This document shows positions 1 to 10,270 of a stretch of 64,000 nucleotides of DNA, one piece after another. This DNA is from Pseudomonas helmanticensis (GTDB taxonomy: Bacteria; Pseudomonadota; Gammaproteobacteria; Pseudomonadales; Pseudomonadaceae). The stretch covers positions 2,501 to 66,500 of the forward strand of contig NZ_FXUY01000002.1 of the NCBI RefSeq assembly GCF_900182985.1. The letters run 5' to 3'. The notes beneath the pieces were generated by a model. The model had not been told where the DNA came from and made no database searches. It worked only from the letters and a program-made list of their open reading frames with translations. The first letter of the stretch is position 1, and each line of letters begins with the position of its first letter. The position numbers and the translations under genes are program-made.

Positions 1-398
1 CTGTAGCGATTGGACGTCACCGCCAACGCCAACAAGCCAAGAAAACCCAACGCCCCTACTATTATGTATGGCCGCTTGCGCAACTCGACTGCCAACTGCG
101 ACCAATCGAAACCAAGGATAAACGCCATATAGCTGCACAGGTGCAGCACCACATAGGCGAAACACCAAAGCCCCAACTGCCGGCGTACGGCAATCCACCC
201 CGCCCACCCGGTCAGCTTCTGCATAGGCGTCATGCTCAGGGTAATCAACAACAACACCAATGTTCCCAAGCCCAGCCGATCCACCAACACTTTGCCGGGA
301 TCGGGCCCAAGCAAATCCTCAAGCGCCTGATACAGCCAGAGCATCGGCCAGATTGCCGCCGCGATGAAAACGCCTATACGCCAGAACGGATACCGCAT
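1..398 (-). CDS. msrQ: MsrQ, haem-binding membrane subunit of the periplasmic methionine sulfoxide reductase (partial)
   Basis: This gene is cut by the window edge, so only the first ~132 codons are present. The product begins [11 protein letters not shown] and contains several hydrophobic segments, as expected for the YedZ/MsrQ family of b-haem membrane proteins that pass electrons from the quinone pool to MsrP. The ATG overlaps the msrP stop codon by one base (TGATG), so the two genes are translationally coupled. The family assignment rests on hydrophobicity, the motif [14 protein letters not shown] and the msrP neighbour. The C-terminus is outside the window. Confidence 0.9.
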   Translation of the reverse strand, partial: MRYPFWRIGVFIAAAIWPMLWLYQALEDLLGPDPGKVLVDRLGLGTLVLLLITLSMTPMQKLTGWAGWIAVRRQLGLWCFAYVVLHLCSYMAFILGFDWSQLAVELRKRPYIIVGALGFLGLLALAVTSNRY

Positions 399-1411
399 CA
401 ATAGTTCTTCCGCAGATCGAGCCCTGTATATAAAGAAGCGACTTCATCCGAGTAGCCATTGAACATCTGCGTATCGCGCACGTTCGGTTTAAACAGGCTG
501 TTCGGCAACCGTCTCTCCCGCGCCTGCGTCCAGCGTGGGTGATCAACCGTTGGATTCACATTCGCGTAAAACCCATACTCATCCGCCGCGATGCTCTGCC
601 AAGTGGTTTTCGGCTGCTCGCTGACCAGACTGATACGCACGATGGATTTGACGCTCTTGAAGCCATACTTCCAAGGCACTACCAAACGCAGCGGCGCACC
701 GTTCTGATTCGGCAACTCGCGGCCATACATACCCACCGCCAGAATTGCCAACGGATTCATCGCCTCATCCAGACGCAAGCCTTCTACATAGGGCCAGTCG
801 ATCAAGGCGAACCCAGAGCGCTGCCCCGGCATGGTTTTGGGATCCTGCAGAGTCTCAAAGCGGATGTACTTTGCATTGGCGTTCGGCCCAACTTGCTTGA
901 GCAGCGCCGAGATTGGAAAGCCGATCCACGGAATGACCATCGACCACGCTTCTACACAGCGCAGGCGATAGATACGCTCTTCCAGCTGATACGGTTTAAT
1001 AAAGTCTTCCAGCGCATATCGCCCTGGCTTATCCACCTCCCCGTCTACCACCACACTCCACGGTTCAGTTTTCAGCGAACCAGCATTCGCCGCCGGATCA
1101 CCCTTGTCGGTACCGAACTCATAGAAGTTGTTGTAGTGGGTTGCATCTTTATAAGGCGTGATCGCCTCATCCTTGACATTGACCGCCCCCCACTGGGTAG
1201 ACGACAGCTTCTCGTCAAACCAGGCAGGCGCTTTGCCGGGCTCGACATCGGCGTATCGGGCGGCATCCTCGGCACTGGCCCAGCGCGGCAGGCTACTGAC
1301 GGCAATACCGGCAGCAGTAGCCCCCAACAATTGGCGGCGAGAGAGATAGATATTTTCAGGCGTGACATCCGACTCATGGCAGTCAGACGCTTTGGGGATT
1401 TTGATCAGCAT
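398..1411 (-). CDS. msrP: MsrP, periplasmic protein-methionine-sulfoxide reductase, molybdopterin subunit
   Basis: MsrP (formerly YedY) reduces oxidised methionines in periplasmic proteins, using a mononuclear molybdenum-molybdopterin cofactor. The 337-residue product has a twin-arginine signal (SRRQLLG, Arg25-Arg26) followed by a hydrophobic stretch, so it should be exported folded through Tat. The sulfite-oxidase-fold region includes [10 protein letters not shown], in which Cys152 is the expected molybdenum ligand. I chose the ATG at 1411 because a GGAG sequence precedes it and the Tat signal then has normal length. An upstream in-frame start at 1447 would add 12 residues without support. 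It is followed directly by msrQ. Confidence 0.95.
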   Translation of the reverse strand: MLIKIPKASDCHESDVTPENIYLSRRQLLGATAAGIAVSSLPRWASAEDAARYADVEPGKAPAWFDEKLSSTQWGAVNVKDEAITPYKDATHYNNFYEFGTDKGDPAANAGSLKTEPWSVVVDGEVDKPGRYALEDFIKPYQLEERIYRLRCVEAWSMVIPWIGFPISALLKQVGPNANAKYIRFETLQDPKTMPGQRSGFALIDWPYVEGLRLDEAMNPLAILAVGMYGRELPNQNGAPLRLVVPWKYGFKSVKSIVRISLVSEQPKTTWQSIAADEYGFYANVNPTVDHPRWTQARERRLPNSLFKPNVRDTQMFNGYSDEVASLYTGLDLRKNY

Positions 1412-1474
1412 GACAACTCCGCAGCTTTGGAGGACAGATGCACCCATAGACTGCGGAGTATGCGTGAAATTACA

Positions 1475-2332
1475 TCACTCGGCTTTTTTGTGCCGACGAA
1501 GATGCAACAGGTACTGCACCGGACCGGAAGCTGCGTAGGCGAGGAACACCAACAGCAGAATGCGCGGTGGGTCACTGAACACCACGGCAAACACCAGCAC
1601 AACGGCGAGAATCGCTACGAACGGTACACGGCCCTTCAAGTCCAGCTCTTTGAAGCTGTTGTACTTGATGTTGCTGACCATCAGCATGCCGGCAGCCGCG
1701 ACCATCAGTGCGACCAGAAACGACATCTTCGAACCCTGAATGCCGTAATCGCTGAACGCCCAGACAATACCCGCGACCACACCGGCAGCCGCCGGACTGG
1801 CCAGACCGATGAAGTAGCGTTTATCAGCCGTGCCAACCTGTGTATTGAAGCGCGCCAGACGCAACGCCGCCCCCGCCACATAGATGAAGGCGACCATCCA
1901 GCCGACCTTGCCCATGTCGCCCAATGCCCAACCGAACGCCAGCAACGCCGGCGCAACACCGAACGCGACCATGTCAGACAGGGAATCGTACTCGGCGCCG
2001 AAGGCACTCTGCGTATTGGTCATGCGCGCCACACGACCGTCGAGGCCGTCGAGCACCATGGCGACGAAAATCGCGATCGCGGCAAACGCGAAATACTTGC
2101 TCGCGTTCGCCGAGTCGCCAGCACTCAGGGCAGCCTGGGCGCTCATCGAGTTGATGATGGAATAAAACCCTGCGAACAGGTTCGCAGTGGTGAACAGATT
2201 CGGCAGCAGATAGATACCACGATGCCGGACTTTACGACCTTCTGCGTCGTGCCCTTCTTCGATGTGTTCATCGATGGGCAGCAGGCTTTCGGCGTCAGAA
2301 GCCTTGTTCGGCTCTTCGGGACGTTCGCTCAT
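1475..2332 (-). CDS. pssA: CDP-diacylglycerol-serine O-phosphatidyltransferase
   Basis: The enzyme condenses CDP-diacylglycerol with L-serine to give phosphatidylserine, the precursor of phosphatidylethanolamine, at the inner membrane. The 285-residue protein has a hydrophilic N-terminal tail, several membrane segments, and the CDP-alcohol phosphatidyltransferase signature DGLDGRVAR...EYDSLSDMVAFG with its conserved aspartates. It is of the multi-membrane-spanning type rather than the peripheral E. coli type. The ATG at 2332 has an AAGG box eight bases upstream; a second ATG at 2338 lies too close to that box. It lies between msrP and the ilv genes on the same strand, separated from ilvC by a terminator. 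Confidence 0.93.
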   Translation of the reverse strand: MSERPEEPNKASDAESLLPIDEHIEEGHDAEGRKVRHRGIYLLPNLFTTANLFAGFYSIINSMSAQAALSAGDSANASKYFAFAAIAIFVAMVLDGLDGRVARMTNTQSAFGAEYDSLSDMVAFGVAPALLAFGWALGDMGKVGWMVAFIYVAGAALRLARFNTQVGTADKRYFIGLASPAAAGVVAGIVWAFSDYGIQGSKMSFLVALMVAAAGMLMVSNIKYNSFKELDLKGRVPFVAILAVVLVFAVVFSDPPRILLLVFLAYAASGPVQYLLHLRRHKKAE

Positions 2333-2436
2333 GGACATTACCTTGCAACGGTTTGGAGAAATTTCGACAGGTGCCTGAGGACGACAGTTCGGCCACAAAC
2401 GCTGCAGCTTTATACCAGAACCACCAGCTCAAACGA

Positions 2437-2463
2437 AAAAACGCGGCCGAGGCCGCGTTTTCC
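2437..2463 (-). terminator. Rho-independent terminator of the ilv genes
   Basis: A GC-rich inverted repeat (ACGCGGCC/GGCCGCGT) is followed on the minus strand by a run of T. It lies between the ilvC stop and pssA, so it should end ilvI-H-C transcription. Confidence 0.85.
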
Positions 2464-2479
2464 CTACAAGAATGACGAC

Positions 2480-3505
<1,026 letters not shown>

Positions 3506-3544
3506 CTATATATCCAGGCCGTTCAGGCCATTCACTAATTTGGT

Positions 3545-4036
3545 TTAGATGCTGAGTACTTTGTCGCCGCGGGCAATGCCGGTCACGCCGCTGCGGACGG
3601 TTTCCAGAATCGATGCGGTGCCGATGGACTGAATGAAGCTGTCGAGCTTGTCGCTGGTACCGGTCAATTGAACGGTATACACGCTGGCACTGACATCGAC
3701 GATCTGTCCACGGTAAATATCGGTGGTGCGTTTGATCTCGGCGCGCTGGGCGCCAGTGGCCTTGACCTTGACCAGCATCAGTTCGCGCTCGATGTGAGCG
3801 CTTTCCGACAGGTCCACCAGCTTGACCACTTCGATCAGCTTGTTCAGGTTTTTGGTGATCTGCTCGATGACTTCATCGTGGCCAACGGTGGTCAGCGTCA
3901 GACGCGACAGGGTCGGGTCTTCGGTCGGGGCCACGGTCAGGCTTTCGATGTTGTAGTTGCGCTGCGAGAACAGGCCGACTACGCGAGACAAAGCGCCGGG
4001 TTCGTTTTCCAGAAGCAAGGAAATAATGTGCCGCAT
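3545..4036 (-). CDS. ilvH: Acetolactate synthase, small regulatory subunit
   Basis: IlvH is the regulatory subunit of acetohydroxyacid synthase; it binds valine and stimulates the large subunit. The 163-residue protein begins MRHIISLLLENEPGALSRV, the N-terminal ACT domain, and has the family's C-terminal extension. The start at 4036 gives the standard length; an in-frame start at 4066 would lie inside the ilvI coding sequence. The ilvI stop lies 2 bp upstream, so the genes are tightly coupled. Confidence 0.97.
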   Translation of the reverse strand: MRHIISLLLENEPGALSRVVGLFSQRNYNIESLTVAPTEDPTLSRLTLTTVGHDEVIEQITKNLNKLIEVVKLVDLSESAHIERELMLVKVKATGAQRAEIKRTTDIYRGQIVDVSASVYTVQLTGTSDKLDSFIQSIGTASILETVRSGVTGIARGDKVLSI

Positions 4037-4038
4037 GA

Positions 4039-5763
4039 TTAAGTACGCTCCGTCTTGCTCAGCCACATGTCGCGCATCGAGCCGTCTTTGATCTGCATCG
4101 GATAGACGTGCTCGCTGGTGTCGACCGAAACGTCGATGATCACCAGGCGATCCTTCATGGCGAACGCTTCTGCCATCTTCGACTTCAGATCTTTCGATTC
4201 GGTGATGCGTACGCCGACGTGGCCGTAGGCTTCAGCCAGCTTGACGAAGTCAGGCAGCGATTCCATGTAGGAGTGCGAGTGACGGCTGCCGTAGCTCATG
4301 TCCTGCCACTGACGAACCATCCCCAGAACACCGTTGTTCAAGATGACGATTTTCACTGGCAAGCCATATTGCAGGCAGGTCGACAGTTCCTGGATGTTCA
4401 TCTGGATACTGCCTTCGCCGGTGACGCAGGCAACGTCGTCATCCGGGAAGCTCAACTTGATACCCATGGCCGCCGGGAAACCGAAGCCCATGGTGCCCAG
4501 GCCACCGGAGTTGATCCAGCGATTCGGCTTGTTGAACGTGTAGTACTGCGCAGCGAACATCTGATGCTGGCCCACGTCGGAAGTGATGTAGGCATCGCCC
4601 TTGGTCACTTCGCAGAGGGTTTCGATCACGGTCTGCGGCTTGATCACGCTGCCGTCGCCCTTTTCGTAAGGGAACAGGCCGCGATCACCACGCCATTCAT
4701 CAACCTGCTTCCACCAACTGGCCACGGACTCCTTGTTCGGGGTCTCGCCGATTTCCTTGAGGATCGCGACCATTTCGGTCAGGACGCTCTCAACCGGACC
4801 AACGATAGGCACGTCGGCCTTGATGGTCTTGGAAATCGAAGCCGGGTCGATGTCGATGTGAATGATCTTGGCGTTAGGGCAGAACTTCGCCGGGCCATTG
4901 ATCACGCGATCGTCAAAACGCGCGCCGACCGCCAGGATCACGTCAGCGTGGTGCATCGCCAGGTTGGCGGTGTAGCTGCCGTGCATGCCGAGCATGCCGA
5001 TGAACTGACGATCAGTACCAGGGAAACCGCCGAGGCCCATCAAGGTGTTGGTCACTGGCAGGTTGAGCATTTTCGCCAGTTCGGTCAGCGGTGCGGAACC
5101 GTTGCCGAGAATCACGCCGCCACCGGAGTACATGACCGGGCGCTTGGCCGCCAGGAGCATTTCTGCCGCCTTGCGAATTTGTCCGGAGTGACCGCGAACG
5201 GCCGGGCTGTAGGAACGCAGCTTGGCTTTCTTCGGGAAGATGTATTCGAACTTCTCGGCCGGGTTGGTCATGTCTTTCGGGATATCGACCACGACCGGGC
5301 CCGGACGACCGGATTGCGCCAGGTAGAAGGCCTTCTTCATGACTTCCGGGATTTCCGAAGCGTGTTTGATCATGAAGCTGTGCTTCACGATCGGCCGGGA
5401 AATACCGATCATGTCGGTTTCCTGGAACGCGTCGGTGCCGACCATGGTGCTTGGCACCTGACCGGAAATGATCACCATTGGAATCGAGTCCATATAGGCC
5501 GTGGCAATACCGGTGATGGCGTTTGTGGCGCCTGGACCGGAAGTCACCAATACCACGCCGGCTTTACCGGTGGCACGGGCATAGCCGTCAGCCATATGGG
5601 TTGCCGCTTGTTCGTGACGAACCAGGATGTGATTCACTTCCGGTTCTTTGAACAGGGCATCGTAAACATGCAGGAGAGCACCACCCGGGTACCCGTAGAT
5701 ATATTTGACGCCTTCGTCACGCAAAAAGCGGACGAGCATCTCACCGCCAGATAAAAGCTCCAC
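4039..5763 (-). CDS. ilvI: Acetolactate synthase, large catalytic subunit
   Basis: This thiamine-diphosphate enzyme forms acetolactate from two pyruvates, or acetohydroxybutyrate from pyruvate and 2-ketobutyrate, committing carbon to branched-chain amino acids. The 574-residue product shows [14 protein letters not shown], the catalytic glutamate in [17 protein letters not shown] (Glu51), and the ThDP/Mg2+ motif GEGSIQMN...[13 protein letters not shown] chose the GTG at 5763 because AGAGG lies eight bases upstream; the earlier GTG at 5772 abuts that box. A leader region of about 400 bp without an obvious gene lies upstream. Confidence 0.97.
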   Translation of the reverse strand: MELLSGGEMLVRFLRDEGVKYIYGYPGGALLHVYDALFKEPEVNHILVRHEQAATHMADGYARATGKAGVVLVTSGPGATNAITGIATAYMDSIPMVIISGQVPSTMVGTDAFQETDMIGISRPIVKHSFMIKHASEIPEVMKKAFYLAQSGRPGPVVVDIPKDMTNPAEKFEYIFPKKAKLRSYSPAVRGHSGQIRKAAEMLLAAKRPVMYSGGGVILGNGSAPLTELAKMLNLPVTNTLMGLGGFPGTDRQFIGMLGMHGSYTANLAMHHADVILAVGARFDDRVINGPAKFCPNAKIIHIDIDPASISKTIKADVPIVGPVESVLTEMVAILKEIGETPNKESVASWWKQVDEWRGDRGLFPYEKGDGSVIKPQTVIETLCEVTKGDAYITSDVGQHQMFAAQYYTFNKPNRWINSGGLGTMGFGFPAAMGIKLSFPDDDVACVTGEGSIQMNIQELSTCLQYGLPVKIVILNNGVLGMVRQWQDMSYGSRHSHSYMESLPDFVKLAEAYGHVGVRITESKDLKSKMAEAFAMKDRLVIIDVSVDTSEHVYPMQIKDGSMRDMWLSKTERT

Positions 5764-6162
5764 GTTGTTCACCTCTAAAACGCCAGAATACCGTCCACAA
5801 AAAAGGGGCGGGTCTTAATAGGTTTACTTCTCGGCAGAGCATGAGCGACGGTGGTCGCCGACTACGTCAGCACTGACTGAGCAAGTATTGGGATCGTCCC
5901 AAGTGTTGCGGGCCTTTCCCACCCAGCGCGAGGTAACGCGTTGCGGGTGTAACAGGTCGGCGCGGATGTGCGCCTCATGATCTACCGAGTGGGTCTGCTT
6001 CTGGCAGTCCCTCTACAGCGGACTTTGGATTCTTCTGTTTCGCCCTCTCCAAGTCAAGTCGTCTGTGTGGTTAATTGTGGGTAAGCACATGAGAACGCAA
6101 GAAAAAACCTGAAAACCGCTACTCTGTTAGTGTCAATTGCGCAATTTTGCCAAGGAATCAGC
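5764..6162 (-). promoter_or_regulatory. ilvI upstream/leader region with a short branched-chain-rich reading frame and hairpins
   Basis: These ~400 bp hold no conventional gene. On the minus strand there is a 38-codon frame (5862-5978) that starts ATGAGGCGC and ends with several Ile, Leu and Val codons (ATC, ATA, CTT, CTT, GTG, CTG). It overlaps a hairpin (TTGGGA/TCCCAA, about 5889-5903) and is followed by a second small stem (GCGAC/GTCGC). This resembles an attenuation leader in outline, but the ribosome-binding site is weak and I see no clean terminator hairpin before ilvI. The promoter was not located with confidence. The end near 6162 also contains the promoter of the divergent DUF4124 gene. 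Confidence 0.35.
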
Positions 6163-6579
6163 ATGCGAACGCTCCTTCTCACTCTGCTGATCGGCCTCAG
6201 CCCATGGTGCATGGCCGCTCAAATCTACAAATGGGTCGATGCCCAAGGGGTCACGCACTTCGATGCGCAGCCACCAGCGGGCCAATCATCCACTACCGTG
6301 CAGACGCCCTCCTCGCCCCCGCCGAAACCTGCGGCAATGCCGGGCAGCGGTGCGCTCGGTGATCAGAAGGCTATCGATGACAAGGTGAAGAAACAGGTGG
6401 CTGATCAACAGACGCAGCTCAAGCAGTTTTGCGAGCAGGCACGGACCAACCTTGCGCAATTGCAGAACAATCCGCGATTGAGGGAGGAAGTAGAGGGACA
6501 GTTACGCCGGCTGGATGATGCGCAGCGTCAGGAGCGCATCGTCGAGGCGCAGAAACAGATCGCACAGAATTGCGAGTAG
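6163..6579 (+). CDS. DUF4124-domain exported protein
   Basis: The 138-residue product has a cleavable-looking signal peptide (MRTLLLTLLIGLSPWCMAA). It continues with QIYKWVDAQGVTHFDAQPP, the core of the DUF4124 domain. The rest is a proline-rich linker (residues ~40-65) and a charged, probably coiled-coil C-terminus ending in NCE. The start at 6163 follows an AAGGA box; a GTG at 6130 would bury the signal peptide. The function of the family is unknown. A periplasmic location is inferred. It is divergent from ilvI and followed by a REP doublet. Confidence 0.85.
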   Translation: MRTLLLTLLIGLSPWCMAAQIYKWVDAQGVTHFDAQPPAGQSSTTVQTPSSPPPKPAAMPGSGALGDQKAIDDKVKKQVADQQTQLKQFCEQARTNLAQLQNNPRLREEVEGQLRRLDDAQRQERIVEAQKQIAQNCE

Positions 6580-6586
6580 ACACCAA

Positions 6587-6669
6587 TGTAGGAGCTGCCG
6601 AAGGCTGCGATCTGTTGATCTTGCTTTAAAAACAGGATCAAAAGATCGCAGCCTTCGGCAGCTCCTACA
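6587..6669. repeat. Inverted REP doublet, family A (GTAGGAGCTGCCGAAGGC)
   Basis: Two near-perfect copies of a ~30-bp REP sequence face each other with the GTAGGAG ends outermost, separated by ~25 bp. This is the REPIN layout that RAYT transposases mobilise. It lies between convergent genes. Confidence 0.9.
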
Positions 6670-6727
6670 GTTATCCGCTGCCCGCCGTAAAAAGGATTGA
6701 GGCGGTGCCAGCCCGCAAAGGATCGGT

Positions 6728-7063
6728 TTAGCGCGAGGCGGTGATCAGCAGGTCGAACTCTTTGAGCAGTACCTGAAGCTGACGATCCTTGCCCTGCAGG
6801 TTGCGCTGGGCGAAGACCATTTCAGCCATTTCCTGAATACCCGAAGCGTTCGGCAATGGCAGGTCCTGTTCGAGGATCATCTTCATCCGCGGCAGGAAAA
6901 TCCATTGCAGCCACTGTTCGAAGTCCAGCGTATCGACCGAAAACGGCTCAACACTGCTCAGCGCCTCGACCGACGGCGAAACCTCATCCCACCAGCCCTG
7001 CGTGCGCAGTTCACGCTCGATCAGCAACAGCTGATCGGCGATTTTCGGGAAACGGGCATCCAT
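6728..7063 (-). CDS. YqcC family protein (DUF446)
   Basis: The 111-residue product matches the YqcC family in length and in the block FSVDTLDFEQWLQWIFLPRM. It looks soluble and alpha-helical, with no signal peptide. In many gamma-proteobacteria YqcC is encoded near truC; here it instead follows a TPR lipoprotein gene. The ATG at 7063 overlaps the upstream stop codon (TGATG) and is preceded by AAGG. The molecular function is unknown. Confidence 0.85.
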   Translation of the reverse strand: MDARFPKIADQLLLIERELRTQGWWDEVSPSVEALSSVEPFSVDTLDFEQWLQWIFLPRMKMILEQDLPLPNASGIQEMAEMVFAQRNLQGKDRQLQVLLKEFDLLITASR

Positions 7064-7812
7064 CACAGCGAAACCTTGGCCTTCTGACGGGCCTGAGCGG
7101 CGCCGGCGGAATCACCTTGTTTCTCACGGGACTGAGCGATGATTTCCCACAAGTTGGCCTGCAAGTCCGGACGGCCATTAGCCATGGTCAACGCACGACG
7201 GGCGAACTGTTCAGCTTGCGGCGCATCGCCCTGGGCCATGCGCACTTGCGCCAGGCGATAAAGGACTTGCGGCTCACGCGGAGCGACCCGTTGCGCACGC
7301 TCCAGGCTGGAGGACGCACCATTGAGATCGCCGCCGGCCTGTTGCTGTTGAGCGGTGGTCAGCAAGGCGAGCACCGGACCATCCAGTTGCTCGTCGGCCG
7401 ACAAGCCACCGCCACTGCTGGCCGATGGAATCCCGCTCGGCGTCGAAGGCATGCTGTAGCTTCCGGAATTGACCGGAGCCGACTCTACCGGCGAAGGCGT
7501 GTACGGCCCCGACGTGATCCCACCGGACGCCGGACCCGGCACGATTGGCGAAGAGCTGATCGGCGTCGACACGGCGGCGCCACCACCCGGCACCATCACC
7601 ACCACACCGGTATCGCCTTGCGGGATCGCCTGAGTCTGGCCCTGCACAGGACGTTTCACGGTCGTTTGACGGAAACCGCCATTGGCCGAAATGCGCTCGC
7701 TGTTGGACACCGCAGTCCCGGAGTCAACCACCGGAATCGAACCATGCTGTACGGTAGAGCAGCCGCTGAGCAAAGCCACGGCGGTCACCGCTGGAATCAA
7801 CCACTTGTTCAC
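7063..7812 (-). CDS. Tetratricopeptide-repeat lipoprotein
   Basis: The 249-residue product has a lipoprotein signal with lipobox LLSGC (Cys18). A low-complexity Ser/Pro/Gly region follows (~50-120). The C-terminal half contains TPR-like helices (QVLYRLAQVRMAQGDAPQAEQFARRAL). It should be anchored in the outer membrane and serve in protein-protein contacts. It starts with GTG after a GAGGG box, lies 16 bp downstream of mrcB on the same strand and is coupled to the YqcC gene. A role with PBP1B, similar to LpoB, is possible from position and lipoprotein nature only; I see no clear LpoB similarity. Confidence 0.8.
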   Translation of the reverse strand: MNKWLIPAVTAVALLSGCSTVQHGSIPVVDSGTAVSNSERISANGGFRQTTVKRPVQGQTQAIPQGDTGVVVMVPGGGAAVSTPISSSPIVPGPASGGITSGPYTPSPVESAPVNSGSYSMPSTPSGIPSASSGGGLSADEQLDGPVLALLTTAQQQQAGGDLNGASSSLERAQRVAPREPQVLYRLAQVRMAQGDAPQAEQFARRALTMANGRPDLQANLWEIIAQSREKQGDSAGAAQARQKAKVSL

Positions 7813-7828
7813 TTGAAACCCTCTTTGC

Positions 7829-10153
7829 TTAATTCATCCAGCCCTTGACCCAATCCATCACCGATTCGCCGGAGGCAGGTGTTTCACCTGCACACGAGGC
7901 GCCGGGTGGCGGTTCGCTGCCGCGAATATACGGCATCTGCACCGCTCCGGGGCAGTTGGCATCGGAGCCCTGCCCGGTACGCGAATCGACCCACGCCTGT
8001 ACGACGTTATCCGGCTGCGGCATGTCCAGCGGCAGCGGATCGGCCTTGCGCATGAAACTGGTCCAGACCTGCAGCGCACCGGTCGCACCGGTGAACGGCG
8101 TCTTGCCGTTGTCGTCGCGCCCCAGCCACACCACTGCCAGCAGATCCTGGCTGAAACCGGCAAACCAGCTGTCGCGGGAATCGTTACTGGTACCGGTCTT
8201 GCCGGCCAGCGTCAGAGTCTTGGGCAACACGTTGTAAACCGAGCTGCCGGTGCCTTCACGCATCACGCGCTGCATGGCGTTCTGGATCAGGTAGATAGAC
8301 GCAGGGTCGAAGCGCTGTTCAATCTGGAACGGATAACGCTTGAGCGGCTCACCCTCGGCGGTCAGCACGCTGCGAATTCCGCGCATCGGCGTATTGAAAC
8401 CGCCGTTGGCCAGCGTCTGGTACATGGTCGCGACTTCGATAGGAGTCATGCCGCCCGCACCGAGCAACATCGACGGGAACGCCGGAAACTCACGCGTCAC
8501 GCCCAGCCGACTCAAGGTCTTGAGCACGTTCGGCACGCCGACTTCCAGGCCAAGACGCGAGGTCGACAGGTTGTAGGAATGCGCCAGCCCCTGATAAAGG
8601 AACACGGTGCCGTGGGAGCGACGGTCATAGTTCTGCGGTTTCCACACCTGGCCGTTCGCGCCTTTGACCGACAACGGATCGTCCGACAGCCAACTGGTCA
8701 GCGTGTACTGACTCGGTTTTTCCAGCGCCGTCAGATAAACCGCGGGCTTGATCAACGAGCCGACCGGCCGCACGGCATCCAGTGCCCGGTTGAACCCGGC
8801 GTAACTGGCCTGACGGCTGCCGATCATCGCCTGCACTTCGCCGGTTTCCGGATTGGTCACGACCATTGCCGCTTCGACGTCATCGGAACCCTTGCGCCCC
8901 GACAGACGCTTGAAGGTATCGTTGACCGACGCCTCGGCTTTCATCTGCAGGATCGGATCGAAACTGGTGAAGATGCGCAGGCCTTCTTCGGTCAAGTCTT
9001 CGTCGCGATAATCTTCACGCAGCTGACGTTTGACCAGATCGATAAAGCCCGGGAACGAGCTGTCGGCCAGTTTGCCGCGAGTGGTCACGCCCAGCGGCAT
9101 GTTCTTCGCAGCGGCCACTTGCTCGGCAGTCGCAACGCCTTGTTGCTCAAGCACGTCGAGCACCAGGTTACGACGTTCCAGTGCACGCTCGGGGTTGCGA
9201 CGCGGATTGTAATAGGACGGGCCTTTGACCATGCCGACCAACAGCGCAACTTGATGCAACTTCAGTTCGGACAACGGCTGACCGAAGAAGAACTGGCTGG
9301 CCAAGCCGAAACCGTGCACCGCGCGCTGGCCGTCCTGACCGACAAAGACTTCATTGAGGTACGCCTCAAGGATTTCCTTCTTGTCGTAATGCAGTTCCAG
9401 CAACAGCGCCATCATCGCTTCAGTGAGCTTGCGGGTCAGGCTGCGTTCGCTGGTCAGGTAGAAGTTTTTCACCAACTGCTGGGTCAGCGTACTGCCGCCC
9501 TGAGTCATCTTGCCGCCAGAAGTGTTGACCCAGACTGCCCGGGCAATCGATTTCGGCGACACACCCCAATGGCTGTAGAAATCGCGATCTTCCACAGCGA
9601 CCAGGGTTTCGAGCAGGTACGGCGGCACTTGGTCGATCTTGATCAGGATTCGGTCTTCCAGGTTCTTCGGATAAATCCCGCCGATCATCAGCGGCTCGAG
9701 ACGGACCACGGACAATTTCGAACCGTTGGTCGCCGACAGTTCAGCCACATAATCGCCGGAGAAACGCACGCGCACCGGTTGCGGTTTCTCCAGACCTTCA
9801 TAGAACTGGAAGCCACGGGTGTTCAAGTCGACAGTATTGCCGCTGACGGCTGCGGCGCCGGGGCCGTTGCTCACGGCTTCGCGGCGATAGCCAAGGGCAT
9901 CGAGTTCGGTGAGGAAATCTTCCTTGCTGAGCTTTTGTCCGACGAACAGCTCGAGCGGGCGCGCGTAGACCTTGGCCGGGATGGTCCAGCGCTTGCCGGA
10001 GAACTTCTCCTGCACCACGGCATCGAGGTAAACGGCGAAGCCGGCCAGCACCACAAGGCCGACCAGACTGAGTTTAATGGCCCAGCTCAACCACGGGCTC
10101 AGGCCCTTGGAAGGTGGTTTTTTCTTGGTACGGGGAGATCGGGTTCGAGTCAT
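7829..10153 (-). CDS. mrcB: Penicillin-binding protein 1B, bifunctional glycosyltransferase/transpeptidase
   Basis: PBP1B polymerises glycan strands from lipid II and cross-links them in the periplasm. The 774-residue protein has a basic cytoplasmic tail, one membrane anchor (~25-45), a UB2H-like region, and a GT51 domain with the catalytic motif EDRDFYSHWG and GGSTLTQQLVKN. The transpeptidase domain has the active-site serine in GSLIKP, the SYN motif, and KTGTSND. The C-terminal tail contains a cysteine pair. All catalytic motifs are intact. Confidence 0.97.
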   Translation of the reverse strand: MTRTRSPRTKKKPPSKGLSPWLSWAIKLSLVGLVVLAGFAVYLDAVVQEKFSGKRWTIPAKVYARPLELFVGQKLSKEDFLTELDALGYRREAVSNGPGAAAVSGNTVDLNTRGFQFYEGLEKPQPVRVRFSGDYVAELSATNGSKLSVVRLEPLMIGGIYPKNLEDRILIKIDQVPPYLLETLVAVEDRDFYSHWGVSPKSIARAVWVNTSGGKMTQGGSTLTQQLVKNFYLTSERSLTRKLTEAMMALLLELHYDKKEILEAYLNEVFVGQDGQRAVHGFGLASQFFFGQPLSELKLHQVALLVGMVKGPSYYNPRRNPERALERRNLVLDVLEQQGVATAEQVAAAKNMPLGVTTRGKLADSSFPGFIDLVKRQLREDYRDEDLTEEGLRIFTSFDPILQMKAEASVNDTFKRLSGRKGSDDVEAAMVVTNPETGEVQAMIGSRQASYAGFNRALDAVRPVGSLIKPAVYLTALEKPSQYTLTSWLSDDPLSVKGANGQVWKPQNYDRRSHGTVFLYQGLAHSYNLSTSRLGLEVGVPNVLKTLSRLGVTREFPAFPSMLLGAGGMTPIEVATMYQTLANGGFNTPMRGIRSVLTAEGEPLKRYPFQIEQRFDPASIYLIQNAMQRVMREGTGSSVYNVLPKTLTLAGKTGTSNDSRDSWFAGFSQDLLAVVWLGRDDNGKTPFTGATGALQVWTSFMRKADPLPLDMPQPDNVVQAWVDSRTGQGSDANCPGAVQMPYIRGSEPPPGASCAGETPASGESVMDWVKGWMN

Positions 10154-10270
10154 GGCGGCGGATTATACGCACTTTATTCACACTCAACAGGAGCGCTCCG
10201 AGGTTTGCGTAAGGCTGGCGAGCGGCCATAATGGCCGCCTCGAATTTCCCCCGTCTCTGAAGGATCGCCC

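Noticed and set aside
4108..5754. 548-codon frame antisense to ilvI
   Set aside because: Same reason: it mirrors codon bias of ilvI and has no recognisable domain.
6587..6669. Repeated palindromes considered as CRISPR or IS ends
   Set aside because: They occur as isolated inverted pairs, not regular arrays with spacers, and no transposase or target-site duplication was seen.
8579..10231. 550-codon frame antisense to mrcB
   Set aside because: Shadow of mrcB with no motifs or ribosome-binding site.
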